From Pomphorhynchus laevis (taxonomy: Eukaryota > Acanthocephala > Palaeacanthocephala > Echinorhynchida > Pomphorhynchidae): DNA of 64,000 bases. A program made the position numbers and the translations under genes. Numbering within the stretch: the first letter of the stretch is position 1; each line of letters starts with the position of its first letter. The notes beneath the pieces were generated by a model. It ran no database searches. It was not told where the DNA came from and worked only from the letters and a program-made list of their open reading frames with translations. The DNA lies in the NCBI GenBank assembly GCA_012934845.2, contig WNNJ02001354.1, forward strand, positions 51,448-115,447, given 5' to 3'. Positions 50,628-62,245 of this stretch are shown here, piece by piece.

Positions 50628-51501
50628 CCTACTCACTCTATGTGTATCGTAGTACTCCTGCGAATCCCTTTCGGTCTAAATATATCTAGACACTTAAAGA
50701 TAAATAAGTTGCGCAGGCAACCTCAGTATCCTCTGTATATTTCCTCGTCACATCAACTGGACTCCGTTTAATTCGCAGTAACAGCGTTGTACTCGAAACA
50801 AATCAAAGATAACCGAATTTCGAATCTTGTCGTAAAAGCTTATTTCGTGTTTTACATAAAGCTTATTTCGACCGAATTTACTCGAGTTTTGTTTTAAAGC
50901 TCAACTATTTTCTGTATCACGACGAAGCTATGCAATGAATACATAACTGCGTTCACTGGGCAGATCCGTATCTTTATTATTTGAATCCTTTCATTATTAG
51001 TAGATACAAAACTATGTATTTGAACTCAGAATCTTTATGCAGCACTTATTCCTCCACTCGAATCCATTGTGTATTTTCGATATTTTGGATTTTATGGCCT
51101 AGATATCGAAACCGGTTAGTGTCGATTAGTAGTTTAGCCTTTGGTATTCGATAGTAAAGCATCGAGTGATCATTGCAAGTCACCAGAATTGAACGCCAAC
51201 TGAATAAAATCATTTTGATATATCAGTGATGATGTCCCGATGAAAACATGCTGGAAGCAAATCGTACATTATTTTAATTCGTATCTAGATATGTAAAAGT
51301 CGTAGCTCAGCAAGATTTTGACGTCAAATGCAATATTGTTAAAAACATCGACTTTAAAGCATCTCAATTACCTCTTTCAAATATAAATACTATAATAATA
51401 CAGATAAGTTAAAGTCTACTAAGTAAATACACTACGATGAATTTTCGCAACTTAGATAATTGCTGATTTAAGTTTTCAAATATTCTGCAACTGACTGCGA
51501 G
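50628..51501 (+). repeat. Inverted arm, left
   Basis: Shares CTGCGAATCCCTTTCGGTCT, GATAACCGAATTTCG and CTAGATATGTAAAAGTCGTA (as complements) with the right arm. Confidence 0.85.
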
Positions 51502-51699
51502 CTCACTGAGTGCCTGATATATGTATTTATGATCTCATTGATAAGGCCATAAATTAGTTTTCGATCCGGGATTCAATCTGTACAATTTAACGTATTTTAA
51601 ACCTTTTTCACTATAAGATGAAATCATTAGTAGCTATGTCTTAAAGAAATAGTGGAATAATATTAAATTTAAGAAAGGAATATGCAACTAAATTCAGGT

Positions 51700-52350
51700 A
51701 TATTGAATCAACTTTCGAGCATTAAAACTTTGTTTGTGAATTAAGATTCAGCGTTGCAACTGATCCAAAATAGGAAGATCAAAACAAGGTATCTCTGCTT
51801 ATAGATCTGTTGCTGTCAGGAGTAAAAATATTCCAGTCGTTGCGTCAATTATCAAATAGGAATGAGTTTTTATAAGATTCGTGAGAGTTCCTTAGTGAAG
51901 ATTACGATCATTGTTCAATTAAATTAAAAAAGTTACTATTAGAATCTTGACATGGTTTACCTAACACCATACTCCCCATTCTGAATTCGATCGAGCATGT
52001 TTTGTCTGTATAGAAACATTCTGTAAGTCGGGAAAAGCTGGTTTCGAAAGCAAATTAAAAACACCAATTTTAATAAATCTTAATGAGATTACAGGGAAAA
52101 TGTGATAGCTTTTACAGAAACATGTTAAGATACATTTTGAACTCTGAAAAACGAAAGACCACTTTAGATTCATACTAGATTCGTACTAGATATGAGATCA
52201 AAGACGGTATGAACTATTTGATTAATAAACGAATTCCATATAGATCAAATATGGACAAACGGTGGCCCCCTGGTCGGATAAGGCCCGCAGAGCACTTTCA
52301 TCCGCCTCTAGAATAATAGTCCGTTGTCGTACAAGAATAATGGACAAGCA
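51700..52350 (+). repeat. Direct repeat, copy 1, inside the inverted-arm element
   Basis: Begins AGGTATATTGAATCAACTTT and includes TGTACAAACGGTGGCCCC-like sequence (52253-52270) and TTTCATCCGCCTCTAGAA. Recurs at 54470-54950 with about 85% identity and some deletions. Confidence 0.7.
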
Positions 52351-52589
52351 TCTAGAAATACTATTTTTTATATTTCGCTAGCTGCTTATATCATAGAAAA
52401 CAAAACGTCTTTTTTCTGGTAATTCTAACAACAACTAGCGAAATATAAGAATAAATTGGTGTTTTATTGATCGTATCTCAACTTTGAAATATAAAAATAC
52501 CTCATTTTTAAATAATAATTTATTTAACGTGGCAAATGCGTGCAAAATGCACGCTTACATGACCACTAACAAAAAAAAGCAAAAGTCAC
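52351..52589. other. Spacer with small inverted repeat
   Basis: TATATTTCGCTAG...CTAGCGAAATATA (about 52371-52449) is a perfect 13-bp inverted pair 50 bp apart. No coding content. Confidence 0.45.
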
Positions 52590-54345
52590 AGATTAATTAG
52601 TTAATTGTTGAAATGGAATTGGATTTGGGGTTTGAAGCACGGCATTGATGTTGATTGTCGGTTATAAATGTGCAGATGATTCCACGAGAGAGGTACATCC
52701 ACAACGAAGAAGCGTTAGCCAAAAGAGATAGAGTAGTTTGGGACATATAAAAGAAGGGAATTACGGGAACACAGAGCACAGCACGAGAATTGTCGAGAAA
52801 AGGAAGGTTGAGAAATGAGGGATATGAAAAGTTACAATGCGAAAAGTATCGAGAAGACGGATTTGAACACGACAATAAATTGTAGGCAAATCGAGAGAAG
52901 CAACATGGTGGGATGTATGATCAAAACGACAAAGACGGAGGAGAACTCGGACGGATGCGTTGATGATGCGTTGTAAAGGAAGAATAGTGGATTTAGGTGA
53001 GTTGGAAATATACACAGACAGTAATTAAGTCTTGAGAAATGAGAGAAGATGTGAGAGTCATACATGAATGGAAATCGATCAATCTACCAACTTGATCGAG
53101 GTTGCAGAGTATCAAGGTAGATGAGAGTGCTTTATCTCTTACGAAAGGTTTAAGTGAAAGTTGGTTGTCGAAATATAAGCCTAAAAAAACGAGATTATCA
53201 ACGATAGGAAGAACTGTAGAATTTAATGATACGGAGGGAGGTTCTCAGCCGAAGCGTAGAGGTAGGATCCACTTTATTTTGTATTTATTAGTATTTAGAT
53301 AAAGACGACGGGAAGAAATAAGATTGAAAATTGAGACAAGACAGCTGGAAACATAAACACTAAGATCATGAATACGATAAGCAGGTGCGTGAGCATAGAT
53401 GTGAATGTCATCAGCATATTGCATAGCATGGAAGTTAAATGTATGAGAAATCGAAGATGAATCACCGAGAAGAAGAGAGAAAAGCATATGGCCTAATACG
53501 GAGCCTTGTGGAACACCGGACGGAATGGACGAAGGATGGGAAAGAGAAGAGTCAGAATAGACGCGAAATGTAGGGCTTGATAGATATGAAGAAAATTATG
53601 ATACAGAGGGTAAAAAGAAGCCATAATCATGACGAAGGCGATGGAGAAGAATCGAGTGATCGACGATGTCAAAAGCAGACGATAAATCAAGAGAAACTAT
53701 GACACTACATAATTAATAATCGCGCGAGATGAGTAAGTCGTTATAAACTTTAAGACAGGCACTTTCAGTAGAGTGATTAGAGCGAAAAGCAGCTTGGAAG
53801 GGAGGAGATAAGTTGGAGAAAAGGGTATATGCATTAACTTGCTTGAGAATAAGACGCTCAAGGAGTATAGAAAGGGTTGAGATAAGTGAGATAGGACGGT
53901 ACGTAGATGGTAGTGAGGAGTTGAGATATTGCTTTTTGATGAGAGGACGATTGTGGCGCATGTCCAGATGGAAGGAAATGTACGGCTACGGATGGACGAG
54001 TTGAACAATGTGGTTAGGAAGCGTAATATAGAGGAGCAGATATTTTTAAGCAAGTGAGTGGGAATTGGGTCAGAAGGAGAGGTTTTATTAGGTCATGACA
54101 GCATAACCGAAGAAACTTCATTAGATGAAACGGGAAGAAGGTGGAATAGTTCTGGGAGAGTATTTTAAGAGAAGAGTGGGTACAAGGGGGCTATGGGTTG
54201 TAGGGAAAGTGAATTAGATAGCTTAGTTTGTAGATAAGAAGAAAATTCATCAGGATTTATATTACAAAGGGTAGATGATCGTGAAAGAATTGAGTTTAAG
54301 ATTTTCCAATGAAATTTAGAGTTGGATCATATATTTTTCATAAAA
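52590..54345 (-). mobile_element. L2/CR1-like non-LTR retrotransposon remnant
   Basis: Minus-strand RT pieces: STYRPISLISTLSILLERLI, FQAAFRSNHSTESACLKVYN (53961-53713), SLDLSSAFDIVDHSILLHRL (about 53690-53630), SGVPQGSVLGHMLF (about 53520), AMQYADDIHIYAHAP (53430-53385) and a SRLNYCL thumb block (about 53040). AFD-x-VDH and GVPQGSVLG are characteristic of L2/CR1. The pieces lie in at least three frames, so it is inactive. It separates the two direct repeats. Confidence 0.75.
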
Positions 54346-54469
54346 GATTGTTATTAACGTCTTTAAAATATCAATGTTTTGTATTATAAATTGACTGTTC
54401 TCTCATTGATTTCTGCTATTTATTAGTGGAGAGAGTGAATTACAATTTTTTTTAAATATCGAATTTTAG

Positions 54470-54950
54470 GTATCTTGAATCAACTTTCGAGCATTAAAAT
54501 GTTGTTTATGAATTAAGATTAAGCATTGCAATTGATCCAAAATATGAAAATCAAAGCAAGGTATCTCTCCTTATAGATCTGTTGCTGCTGTTAGGAATAG
54601 AAATATTTTAGTCGTTGGGTAATTATCAAGTATGAATGATTTATCAATTAAATTGGTAAAAGTAACGATTCGAATCTTGACTTGGTTTACCTAACACGAT
54701 ACTCCCATTCTGAGAGAAAATTGTGATAGCTTTTACAGAAAGATGTTAAAATACATTTTGAAATCTGTAAGTTTAGATTCGTACTATATTTGATATCAAA
54801 GACGATACTTTTTTTCGATTAACAACGAGGTCCATATAAATCAAATATGTACAAACGGTGGCCCCCGGGTAGGATATGGCCTGTAGAGCATTTTCATCCG
54901 CCGCTAGAAGAATAGTCCGTTGTCATACAAGAATAACGTACAAACATCTA
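54470..54950 (+). repeat. Direct repeat, copy 2
   Basis: Begins AGGTATCTTGAATCAACTTT. Same order of landmarks as copy 1, shorter by about 170 bp. A short open frame at 54876-55067 is part of it. Confidence 0.7.
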
Positions 54951-55079
54951 AAAAACTCGATGAGATTAGCCTTCAATAATGTAAATGTTAATATTGATGA
55001 CTTTGTGTTCATGTTCAAAATAAATATTCCCATTAATTCTATATTTTATAAAGCTGTTTTTGCTTAATCACGAAATAAT

Positions 55080-55905
55080 TATTATATGTAAAATATATTC
55101 TTAAAGTCCTCGTTGCTGTCTGATTCACTACTTGATGATTGATCGTCAAGGTGAATTCTGTTGCGTCGCATTTTGAGTGCATGAGTTGGGGATGTATGCA
55201 AAGATATCAACTATGACACGCTCTCTAAAGGATCATTTGTAATGATCGTTTTGTTATCGAAGATTGAAAGCTTTGTTGCGAATCTGCTCAAGTAAATCGT
55301 CTTTAAATTTATTGTCCCAATGCGGTAATTGGTCCTTATGCTCTCACTTGCTGGTAGTTTCGTTTTCACCATCAAAATTGATCATAATATTGGGAGGTGG
55401 AGGAAGTTCGCTGATGTGTTCAGAGTCTTGTAAACTTAATGATCATTTGGACTGATCGGTATCATTAAAACTGTTCTGGATTGATATCATTGTCTTATCA
55501 TTGATAGACATTTTAATTAGTTCAGTGGATATAACTGAATATGGCCTTTCCTGGTAATTCAAAGATTAGGTTTGAAATTTGTTGTAAACGTGTAACAGCC
55601 CTTCAATAGCGTCTGTATCGTCATTCGCGCATTTTGAATACCGAGCAATAAGTGTTACGTAGCATCCGTATGTAGATTATACTAACAGTTTCTTGTTGAG
55701 ACAAGTGTCCGGCTTGAAGAAGCGTTTTTCAGCTTTCAGATGTTTCCTGTTGGTCATAATTAAAAGTCAATATTGAGAGCTGGTCAAGTGAAGCTAATAT
55801 GGCTTTGGCGTTGGCCTTAATTAGTCCGATGGAGATGATCTGATATAAGTGTGTGACCGTTTGTATCAGCTGGGTCGAGGCGATTATCAGCTGGGTGGAG
55901 GCAGT
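55080..55905 (-). other. Degraded coding-like stretch, unassigned
   Basis: Minus-strand translation has several protein-like blocks (for example TQLIQTVTHLYQIISIGLIK near 55850) broken into short frames. Composition is less AT-rich than intergenic DNA. No family recognised. Confidence 0.35.
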
Positions 55906-55908
55906 GAT

Positions 55909-56781
55909 CTCGCAGTCAGTTGCAGAATATTTGAAAACTTAAATCAGCAATTATTTAAGTTGCGAAAATTCATCGTAGTTTATTTACTTAGTAGACTTTA
56001 ACTTATCTGTATTATTATAGTATTTATATTTGAAAGACGTAATTGAGATGCTTTTAAGTCGATGTTTTTAACAATATTGCATTTGACATCAAAATCTTGC
56101 AGAGCTACGACTTTTACATATCTAGATACGAACTGAAATAATGTACGATTTGCTTCCAGCATGTTTTCATCGGGACATCATCACTGATATATCAAAATGA
56201 TTTTATTCAGTTGGCGTTCAATTCTGGTGACTTGCAATGATCACTCGATGCTTTACTATCGAATACCAAAGGCTAAACTACTAATCGACACTAACCGGTT
56301 TCGATATCTAGGTCATAAAATCCAAAATATCGAAAATACACAATGGATTCGAGTGGAGGAATAAGTGCTGCATAAAGATTCTGAGTTCAAATACATAGTT
56401 TTGTATCTACTAATAATGAAAGGATTCAAATAATAAAGATACGGATCTGCCCAGTGAACGCAGTTATGTATTCATTGCATAGCTTCGTCGTGATACAGAA
56501 AATAGTTGAGCTTTAAAACAAAACTCGAGTAAATTCGGTCGAAATAAGCTTTATGTAAAACACGAAATAAGCTTTTACGACAAGATTCGAAATTCGGTTA
56601 TCTTTGATTTGTTTCGAGTACAACGCTGTTACTGCGAATTAGACGGAGTCCAGTTGATGTGACGAGGAAATATACAGGGGATACGTAGTTTGCCTGCACA
56701 ACTTATTTATCTTTAAGTGTCTAGATATATTTAGACCGAAAGGGATTCGCAGGAGTACTACGATACACATAGAGTGAGTAG
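55909..56781 (-). repeat. Inverted arm, right
   Basis: Reverse complement of the left arm from CTCGCAGTCAGTTGCAG to CACATAGAGTGAGTAGG. Confidence 0.85.
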
Positions 56782-57390
56782 GATTTTTAGTTTGTGTTAT
56801 TGACGTTCTATATGTAAAATAAGTTTTATTTCGATACATCTAACATGATTGACAACAGAACTGCGACCCCACATGTGGACCAGCAACTCTTATATTTTAA
56901 TCTTGATAGCAAACAATGTATGTAATATATAACTTTATAAAAAACGATTGTATTCCATCATTATATTGAATGGCTTGATGATAAAATTAAAAACAGCAAC
57001 GTTAATATATTTAGTTGAAGCGCAAATTGCACTTAAAAATAAAAACCGGATGCATTTAATATTAAAGTAAGTGTATATTTTCGAACTGATAATTAATACA
57101 AAATTAAGTGAAGATTTAACCTTTAATAGGTTTGATTACTTTTTAATGTGATTAGTAATTAATAATATCGTATTGTAATTGTTTTTATCAATAATTGATA
57201 GAAAATATATAAATGTAGTATTTTTATTTGCCAAATACGAGAATTGTAGTGTAATGTCTAAATGCTAAGTTATTTCACTGGTTGGTAAAGCTAGTCGAAT
57301 GTTATGCAATCTCGCTAGAAATAAAACTCGAGTAAAGTTAGAAGTTTGATTTTGAATTAATTTTACTGACACATAAATCTTAAAATTTAG
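56782..57390. other. Upstream flank of the SLC35A-like gene
   Basis: AT-rich, no repeats recognised. AAAATTTAG directly abuts the start codon at 57391 and could be a splice or trans-splice acceptor. Confidence 0.4.
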
Positions 57391-58323
57391 ATGTATGGAA
57401 CAAATCTGTCATTTTTGGTAGTTGTTTTCTTAACCCTGCAGAATGCTGGGTTTATACTGCTATTGCGACATTTGAGGATTCAGCTGCGAAACAAATTTTT
57501 GAATACAAGCGCAGTGTACTTTTCAGAACACATTAAAATACTGATATCATTGATTATGATCATTAACCAATCGAAATCCATTAGCAATGTTGTGGACGAG
57601 CTAAGTGAAGGTATGTTTAACAATTGGAATTTGTGCATACCAGCCCTGATTTTCTCAATTCAGAATAATCTCATTTACTATGCGGGCAGTAACTTGAACA
57701 CGTCTACATTCCAGATCACATCACAACTGAAGATAATAGTGACAGCCCTTTTTACTTCGTTGATTCTAAGAAAACGTTTACGTTTATCTCAATGGATTAG
57801 TATTTTTATGCTATTTAGCGGTGTTTCCATCGTTCAATACGATAGTAACACGAAAGGTCAAAACATCACCAACAATAACAGCGTTCAACAGAATCGGATT
57901 TCTGGGTTAATTGCCATATTAATAGCAGTTTGTATGTCTTCATTTAATGGCGTATTTATCGAGAAAGTCTTAAAGACGTCTACGTCTTCGATGTGGGTAA
58001 TTAACTTTATTTTAGGCTTCTATTCTTTAATTGTCTGCGCACTTCTGATGCTTATAAATGATAGCACGAAAATATCTAATGACGGCCTCTATGTAGACTA
58101 CAATGCTTGGGTTTGGACTCTAATTTTCATTCAGGGAGCTGGCGGAATTATTGTAGCATATGTGATTAAAAGTTTCAACAATATCGTTAAATGTTTTGCT
58201 ACATCATTGGCCATTATTATTTCACTCTTAGTTTCAATATTGCAAAATGACTCAAAATTTACTGTCAATCTTACCATCGGAACACTTTTGGTTTTAGCTT
58301 CAATTTTCCTGTATCAAACGTAA
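57391..58323 (+). CDS. SLC35A-family nucleotide-sugar transporter (intronless)
   Basis: ATG 57391 to TAA 58323, 310 aa, about ten hydrophobic segments. Such proteins exchange UDP-galactose, UDP-N-acetylglucosamine or CMP-sialic acid for the nucleoside monophosphate across the Golgi membrane. Family signatures: an early LTLQNAGFILLLRH helix, YFSEHIKILISL, AGSNLNTSTFQITSQLKI (human [20 protein letters not shown]), NGVFIEKVLK and GGIIVAYVIKSFNNIVKCFA near residues 252-271. Exact substrate cannot be told from this. An AATAAA starts 31 nt after the stop (58354). No introns, unlike DHRS12 and TRMT5, so an old retrocopy is possible, though the frame is intact. Confidence 0.88.
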   Translation: MYGTNLSFLVVVFLTLQNAGFILLLRHLRIQLRNKFLNTSAVYFSEHIKILISLIMIINQSKSISNVVDELSEGMFNNWNLCIPALIFSIQNNLIYYAGSNLNTSTFQITSQLKIIVTALFTSLILRKRLRLSQWISIFMLFSGVSIVQYDSNTKGQNITNNNSVQQNRISGLIAILIAVCMSSFNGVFIEKVLKTSTSSMWVINFILGFYSLIVCALLMLINDSTKISNDGLYVDYNAWVWTLIFIQGAGGIIVAYVIKSFNNIVKCFATSLAIIISLLVSILQNDSKFTVNLTIGTLLVLASIFLYQT

Positions 58324-58445
58324 ACTAGCCTTCACGTTTTTACTAATGTATGTAATAAAAATCACTGTTTATGATTTATAATGAGTCAATCCTTTAAAGT
58401 TTATGAAAACATTTGATCGATTTTGTCGAAAAATACTAAAATTTA

Positions 58446-58676
58446 TAAAGAATTATTGGAGCTGGATCAAAAAAGGAAACTTATTTTTATTTGATAGTTC
58501 GCTAACCTCTGCTAGCATCTTCAGAAAATTACAATTTTCTGAAGATTTTATTTTTGTAATTTTCTGAAAATGCTAACAGAGGTTAGCTAAATATCAAATA
58601 AAAATAAAAAGTTTCCTTCTTTGATCCAGCTCCAATAATTCTTTATAAATAATAGATCATTATCAACTATTTAAAA
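58446..58676. mobile_element. Palindromic repeat with hammerhead-like cores, copy 2
   Basis: Starts AAAGAATTATTGGAGCTGGA and ends with its complement at 58645, then the shared flank ATCATTATCAACTATTTAA. GCTAACAGAGGTTAGC in the right arm and GCTAACCTCTGCTAGC in the left arm repeat the stem of copy 1 at 14865. The core GAAA is damaged in the right arm (CTAAAT). It lies 120 bp after the transporter gene, possibly in its 3' flank. Confidence 0.6.
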
Positions 58677-58869
58677 ACTAAAATTTATTGTGTTTTAAAA
58701 TTTTAAAGCAGAATTACTAATCGGATGAAAATATCCTTTATTAAAATTTGAATATTATAGTAATATTAATAAGACAATATTAATTCACGTTTACTGTAAA
58801 CAAAGATTTATTAAAAAATTAGATTTTTAAAAATCAAAATAAAGATTTTATTTCTAAATTTGTCTGCGG

Positions 58870-59218
58870 ACCCCACGATATGAAATTCAACAAGCTATGA
58901 AGCTCTTAGATAGCTGCACATCAAATGCTCAATTTCAGGTTCCTTCTGATCATGCAGGGTATAACATTCTCAAGTTTACAACTACTTGGATAGAAAATAC
59001 CAACATTGGATGCAAGCATGATTTAAATATTCGTGTTAATATTACAAATATCAATATTAATTATTCAGGAGCATTTAAACATCGAGAGGAATAGAAAAAG
59101 AAAATTATTGTTCAAAAAGTTTCGATTATTGCAATAGTCCTTTTCAAATGGATGATAATAAGGACAATTGGAAGTTAGTTATCCCTACTAGCAGACTTCA
59201 AAATCGGTAGAGTTTTAA
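58870..59218 (+). other. Possible exon fragments, unassigned
   Basis: A frame from about 58865 to 59094 (MKLLDSCTSNAQFQVPSDHA at its ATG 58897) and, shifted by one base, a second with NYCSKSFDYCNSPFQMDD to a TAG at 59216-59218. Both are Cys-containing and Asn-rich and look weakly protein-like. No family recognised, and it could be a pseudogene remnant. Confidence 0.25.
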
Positions 59219-60170
59219 TCGTTGGTTTCTTCCGTGTTTATTGTATAAATACATTATTTTTTTTAAATAGCTGATAATGATCCAATACATTATTTTTTTA
59301 AATAGTTGATATCTAAATAGACAGTTCTATTTTAATTAAAATAATTTTATAAAAAGTTTGATCTAATATAAATTAGGATATATTATTAATATATGACAAA
59401 ATATGTAATATATCCAAATAAAAAATATATGAAAAGTTAATATGAAACACATGCAAAACGAGTAATATATCAAATATTCAGGAACGTTCAGGTGTAATTG
59501 AATGCTAACAAAATTATTATATTTCACAAGTAACTATTAGCATCTTCAGAAATTGGAAACACAATTTATTCTGTCTATGAATGAGTGAATATGAAATATT
59601 TGAATTTCTTATCAAGTGGGATTAGCTTCCTGCTTAAATGCCGCTGCGTGACAACCTTCAAACAAGTCTTTGAATGTTTGCCATAAATCTAAATGACCAA
59701 TAACGGTGCACGACGATCAGTAGACTTGTCGTTAGAAGCATATTAAATCATTTATTTGTTTCGAATGGAGTCATCTATAACTTTATTTGTTTCGAACGGA
59801 GTCATCTATAAATGAAAAGTACGCGGTGAGTGTTTTACAAGTGAAATAATGAATCTTGGAAAATTGAAGAAACATTTTTATACAATTATTATATTAACGA
59901 ATCCGGATATAACGTGTATAACTAAACCGTTTTCCTTTACAAAATATAGAACATTTTCCTTTAAATTTTCACATTAAAATAAGTGCTTTTCTCAAGCTTT
60001 AAAATATCTAAATTAGTACTTTAAGCATTTACTGTCTGGCATCATACGAATGAACATCCGATTGGATAGTAAGATAGCGTGTGATACCGACGTTGTAATA
60101 AATAAAGATATTATTTACAAAATACAACGTTAGATAAAGAATGAACAAAAACTATAAATTACCACATTTT
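59219..60170. other. Intergenic, mostly featureless
   Basis: A 33-bp tandem duplication at 59750-59815 (TTATTTGTTTCGAATGGAGT and TTATTTGTTTCGAACGGAGT). A CTGAAGATGCTAATAG motif on the minus strand near 59553 resembles the palindromic-repeat core. Confidence 0.4.
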
Positions 60171-60174
60171 TTAC

Positions 60175-60690
60175 TATTAGTCAAACACAACTTCTTGAAA
60201 CTTCTTCAACATCTTCACAGCATCAAGTCCAGAGGGATCTAAGCCACCGGCCGCACCAGCGCTCCGCCTTCCGAATGAACCATTCGGGGTCTCTCACCCA
60301 TCTAAGAGTCCAGTCGAGGCGGACTATGTTCGGTAATATCGAGGTGAGGAGCTTGAGAAGCCTTAGTCTTTGCTCTACGGGACGTCCTCTAGAGAAGAAG
60401 ACTAATCCCGAGATAGTCCAAGTATCCCAAAGGCGTACTTGGGTTTTCACATTCAATGGCAGATGTTGAGCATGTTTCAGGGCCAAAATAGCTCTCTTCA
60501 GGATATGTTTAAGTCTATTCAGGTTAATTTTCGCCGACCGAATCACCGTAATGGTGAATCCCAGATATTTTACTCGACTTGTGAAGGTAAGGGGTGATTG
60601 ATACTGCAAAGAGGATTAGAGGGTAGAGAGTTCTAATCTCTCAAGTTTCTTTCCAGTGGCAGGGGTGCCTTTGTCTTTGTGACGTGTAGA
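60175..60690 (-). mobile_element. 5'-truncated LINE fragment related to the 46.7-50.5 kb element
   Basis: The minus-strand frame 60609-60223 (FTSRVKYLGFTITVIRSAKI to the end) aligns with the last 130 residues of the 816-aa ORF2 (FTSRVKYLGFTVSVNWSAKA) at roughly 75% identity. A further stretch upstream to about 60690 matches in another frame. A dead, 5'-truncated copy. Confidence 0.8.
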
Positions 60691-62067
60691 CGTATTTAGC
60701 ATTTTTAAAGGCATTAGTCACGAATTCGAGCATTAAGTCATTTTATTTTGGATTTTGTGTTGCCGTGAAAACTGCAAACGCGAGCCAATGTATCGATGGA
60801 TTTTGTGCTTCCGTAAAAACTTCAAATGCGTGCCAATGTGTCGATGCATTCTCTAGTTGGTGATTATGGTGTCAAAGAATTTGCAGAAGTAGAAAAGTAA
60901 AGCCTGGAATTACTCTTAAAAGAATTCGAAACACTTATTGATATTGTTTCAGGTATCTTAGGTAAATTGTAAAAATTAAAGAACCATTTGCAATAGATTA
61001 ATTTGCTGTGCCGGAAGCAACTAGAATAACCGAAATTATGATCTTAATTCGGCTGCAAAATATGTGTATCCGAATTAGTATGTGATAAATCTTAAAAATT
61101 AACAACAATCAATTTGAAAAATTACTTGAAAGAATAAGAGGCACTTCAAAATTTTCAATTGAATAAGTTAACGAAATTTACAGATTACTATTTTTGAATA
61201 CAGATTACTATTTATCACACTTACTATAATGATACATTATAGTAATATAATATATCATTAATATATTAATATATTATTTTTTAATTTAAATTTTTATTAT
61301 ATATTACATTGACATAGGTTCCCGCAAATGGGACTTAATTAGAACTTTAAATAATCTTTTCAAAATAACAATTCATTTCAAATTCTTTAATAAATGTACT
61401 GTTCAATATCTCGGCTACTTGTTCGATGATTTATCAGACTGGCTGAACACATCATTGCCAATAGGTTATTTATTTTTGTACGTAGCCGTGTAATAGATGT
61501 TGCATAGTCCCACTTTCGCTTAACCGACATTTTCCTTGCTATAGTCCTTAAACATATATTGGACACGGTTCCTGTGGCACTAATGACATCCCATATTAAT
61601 GAACAGAATCCACTGTGTTCAATTTTTTCGAATCATTTCATCGTATTCGTTGTTCATGATAATGAAAAGCTTGCTTTGAAGATTTTTCAAGATAGACAGG
61701 AACATGGTTATTGTATATGCAGACATCTAAAAATGTCCTCTTCAGCCTCCCAAAAATTCCATTACAAACAATATCTGCCCTGGCATCTTTTTATCGAGTA
61801 GTTGTTGAAATTTCAAAAACCTTTTTTTTATCTACTAATTGAAATTATGGCTCAGTATACACACCCCAACAACACTAACTCATATTTTTTAAACAAAAAA
61901 TCACGAACCTCAGTGAGTCAAATAAAATTGAGTAGTCCTCTTTTACACTAGAGGGCATGAGTTGTTAGTTGTTGCTTAATATAATATATTATAATATCAT
62001 ATAATAATAAGATAATATAATAATATGTAGTATTATTAATATATTTTAATAATAAATTGTATATATC
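60691..62067. other. Intergenic, no gene supported
   Basis: A 60-bp imperfect duplication at about 60747-60850 (GATTTTGTG(T/C)T(T/G)CCGTGAAAAC-like). The open frame 61559-61801 starts at TTG and has no recognisable features. AT-rich repeats (TAATATATTATTT-type) at 61220-61310 and 61975-62060. Confidence 0.4.
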
Positions 62068-62245
62068 ATGAAAATGACGTTTATTTTAAATTTCAATTTT
62101 TTATTTTAACTTGATTTAAATTATAAAAAATCTTATAACAATTATTAATTTTATTATTTAATTATTGAATTTTGATTTAGCATTATTATGTTTTGTTTAT
62201 TTTATATTTATATTAAATACGTAGACTCAGTTAGCTGATTTGATC
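62068..62245 (+). mobile_element. PLE-family 3' terminal fragment
   Basis: ATGAAAATGACGTTTATTTT to ACGTAGACTCAGTTAGCTGA then TTTGATC. The cleanest terminus of the family in this window. Confidence 0.6.

Larger units (their letters stand above)
50628..56781. mobile_element. Unclassified element with 0.87-kb inverted terminal arms
   Basis: Left arm 50628-51501 and right arm 55909-56781 are inverted copies of equal length (about 873 bp) and very high identity by eye (few differences per 100 bp), ending CCTACTCACTCTATGTG. The interior (4.4 kb) has a pair of direct repeats, an L2/CR1-like LINE remnant between them, and a degraded minus-strand coding-like stretch (about 55080-55905) that I cannot assign. 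No target duplication is evident. Long-arm DNA transposon, foldback element, or a Polinton-like fossil are all possible; nothing diagnostic for the last was seen. Confidence 0.6.

Noticed and set aside
50628-56781. Firm assignment of the inverted-arm unit to Polintons
   Set aside because: It is shorter than that family and I saw no recognisable hallmark gene, so it stays unclassified.
61559-61801. 80-codon open frame
   Set aside because: It starts with TTG and has no domain, signal or homology that I recognise.
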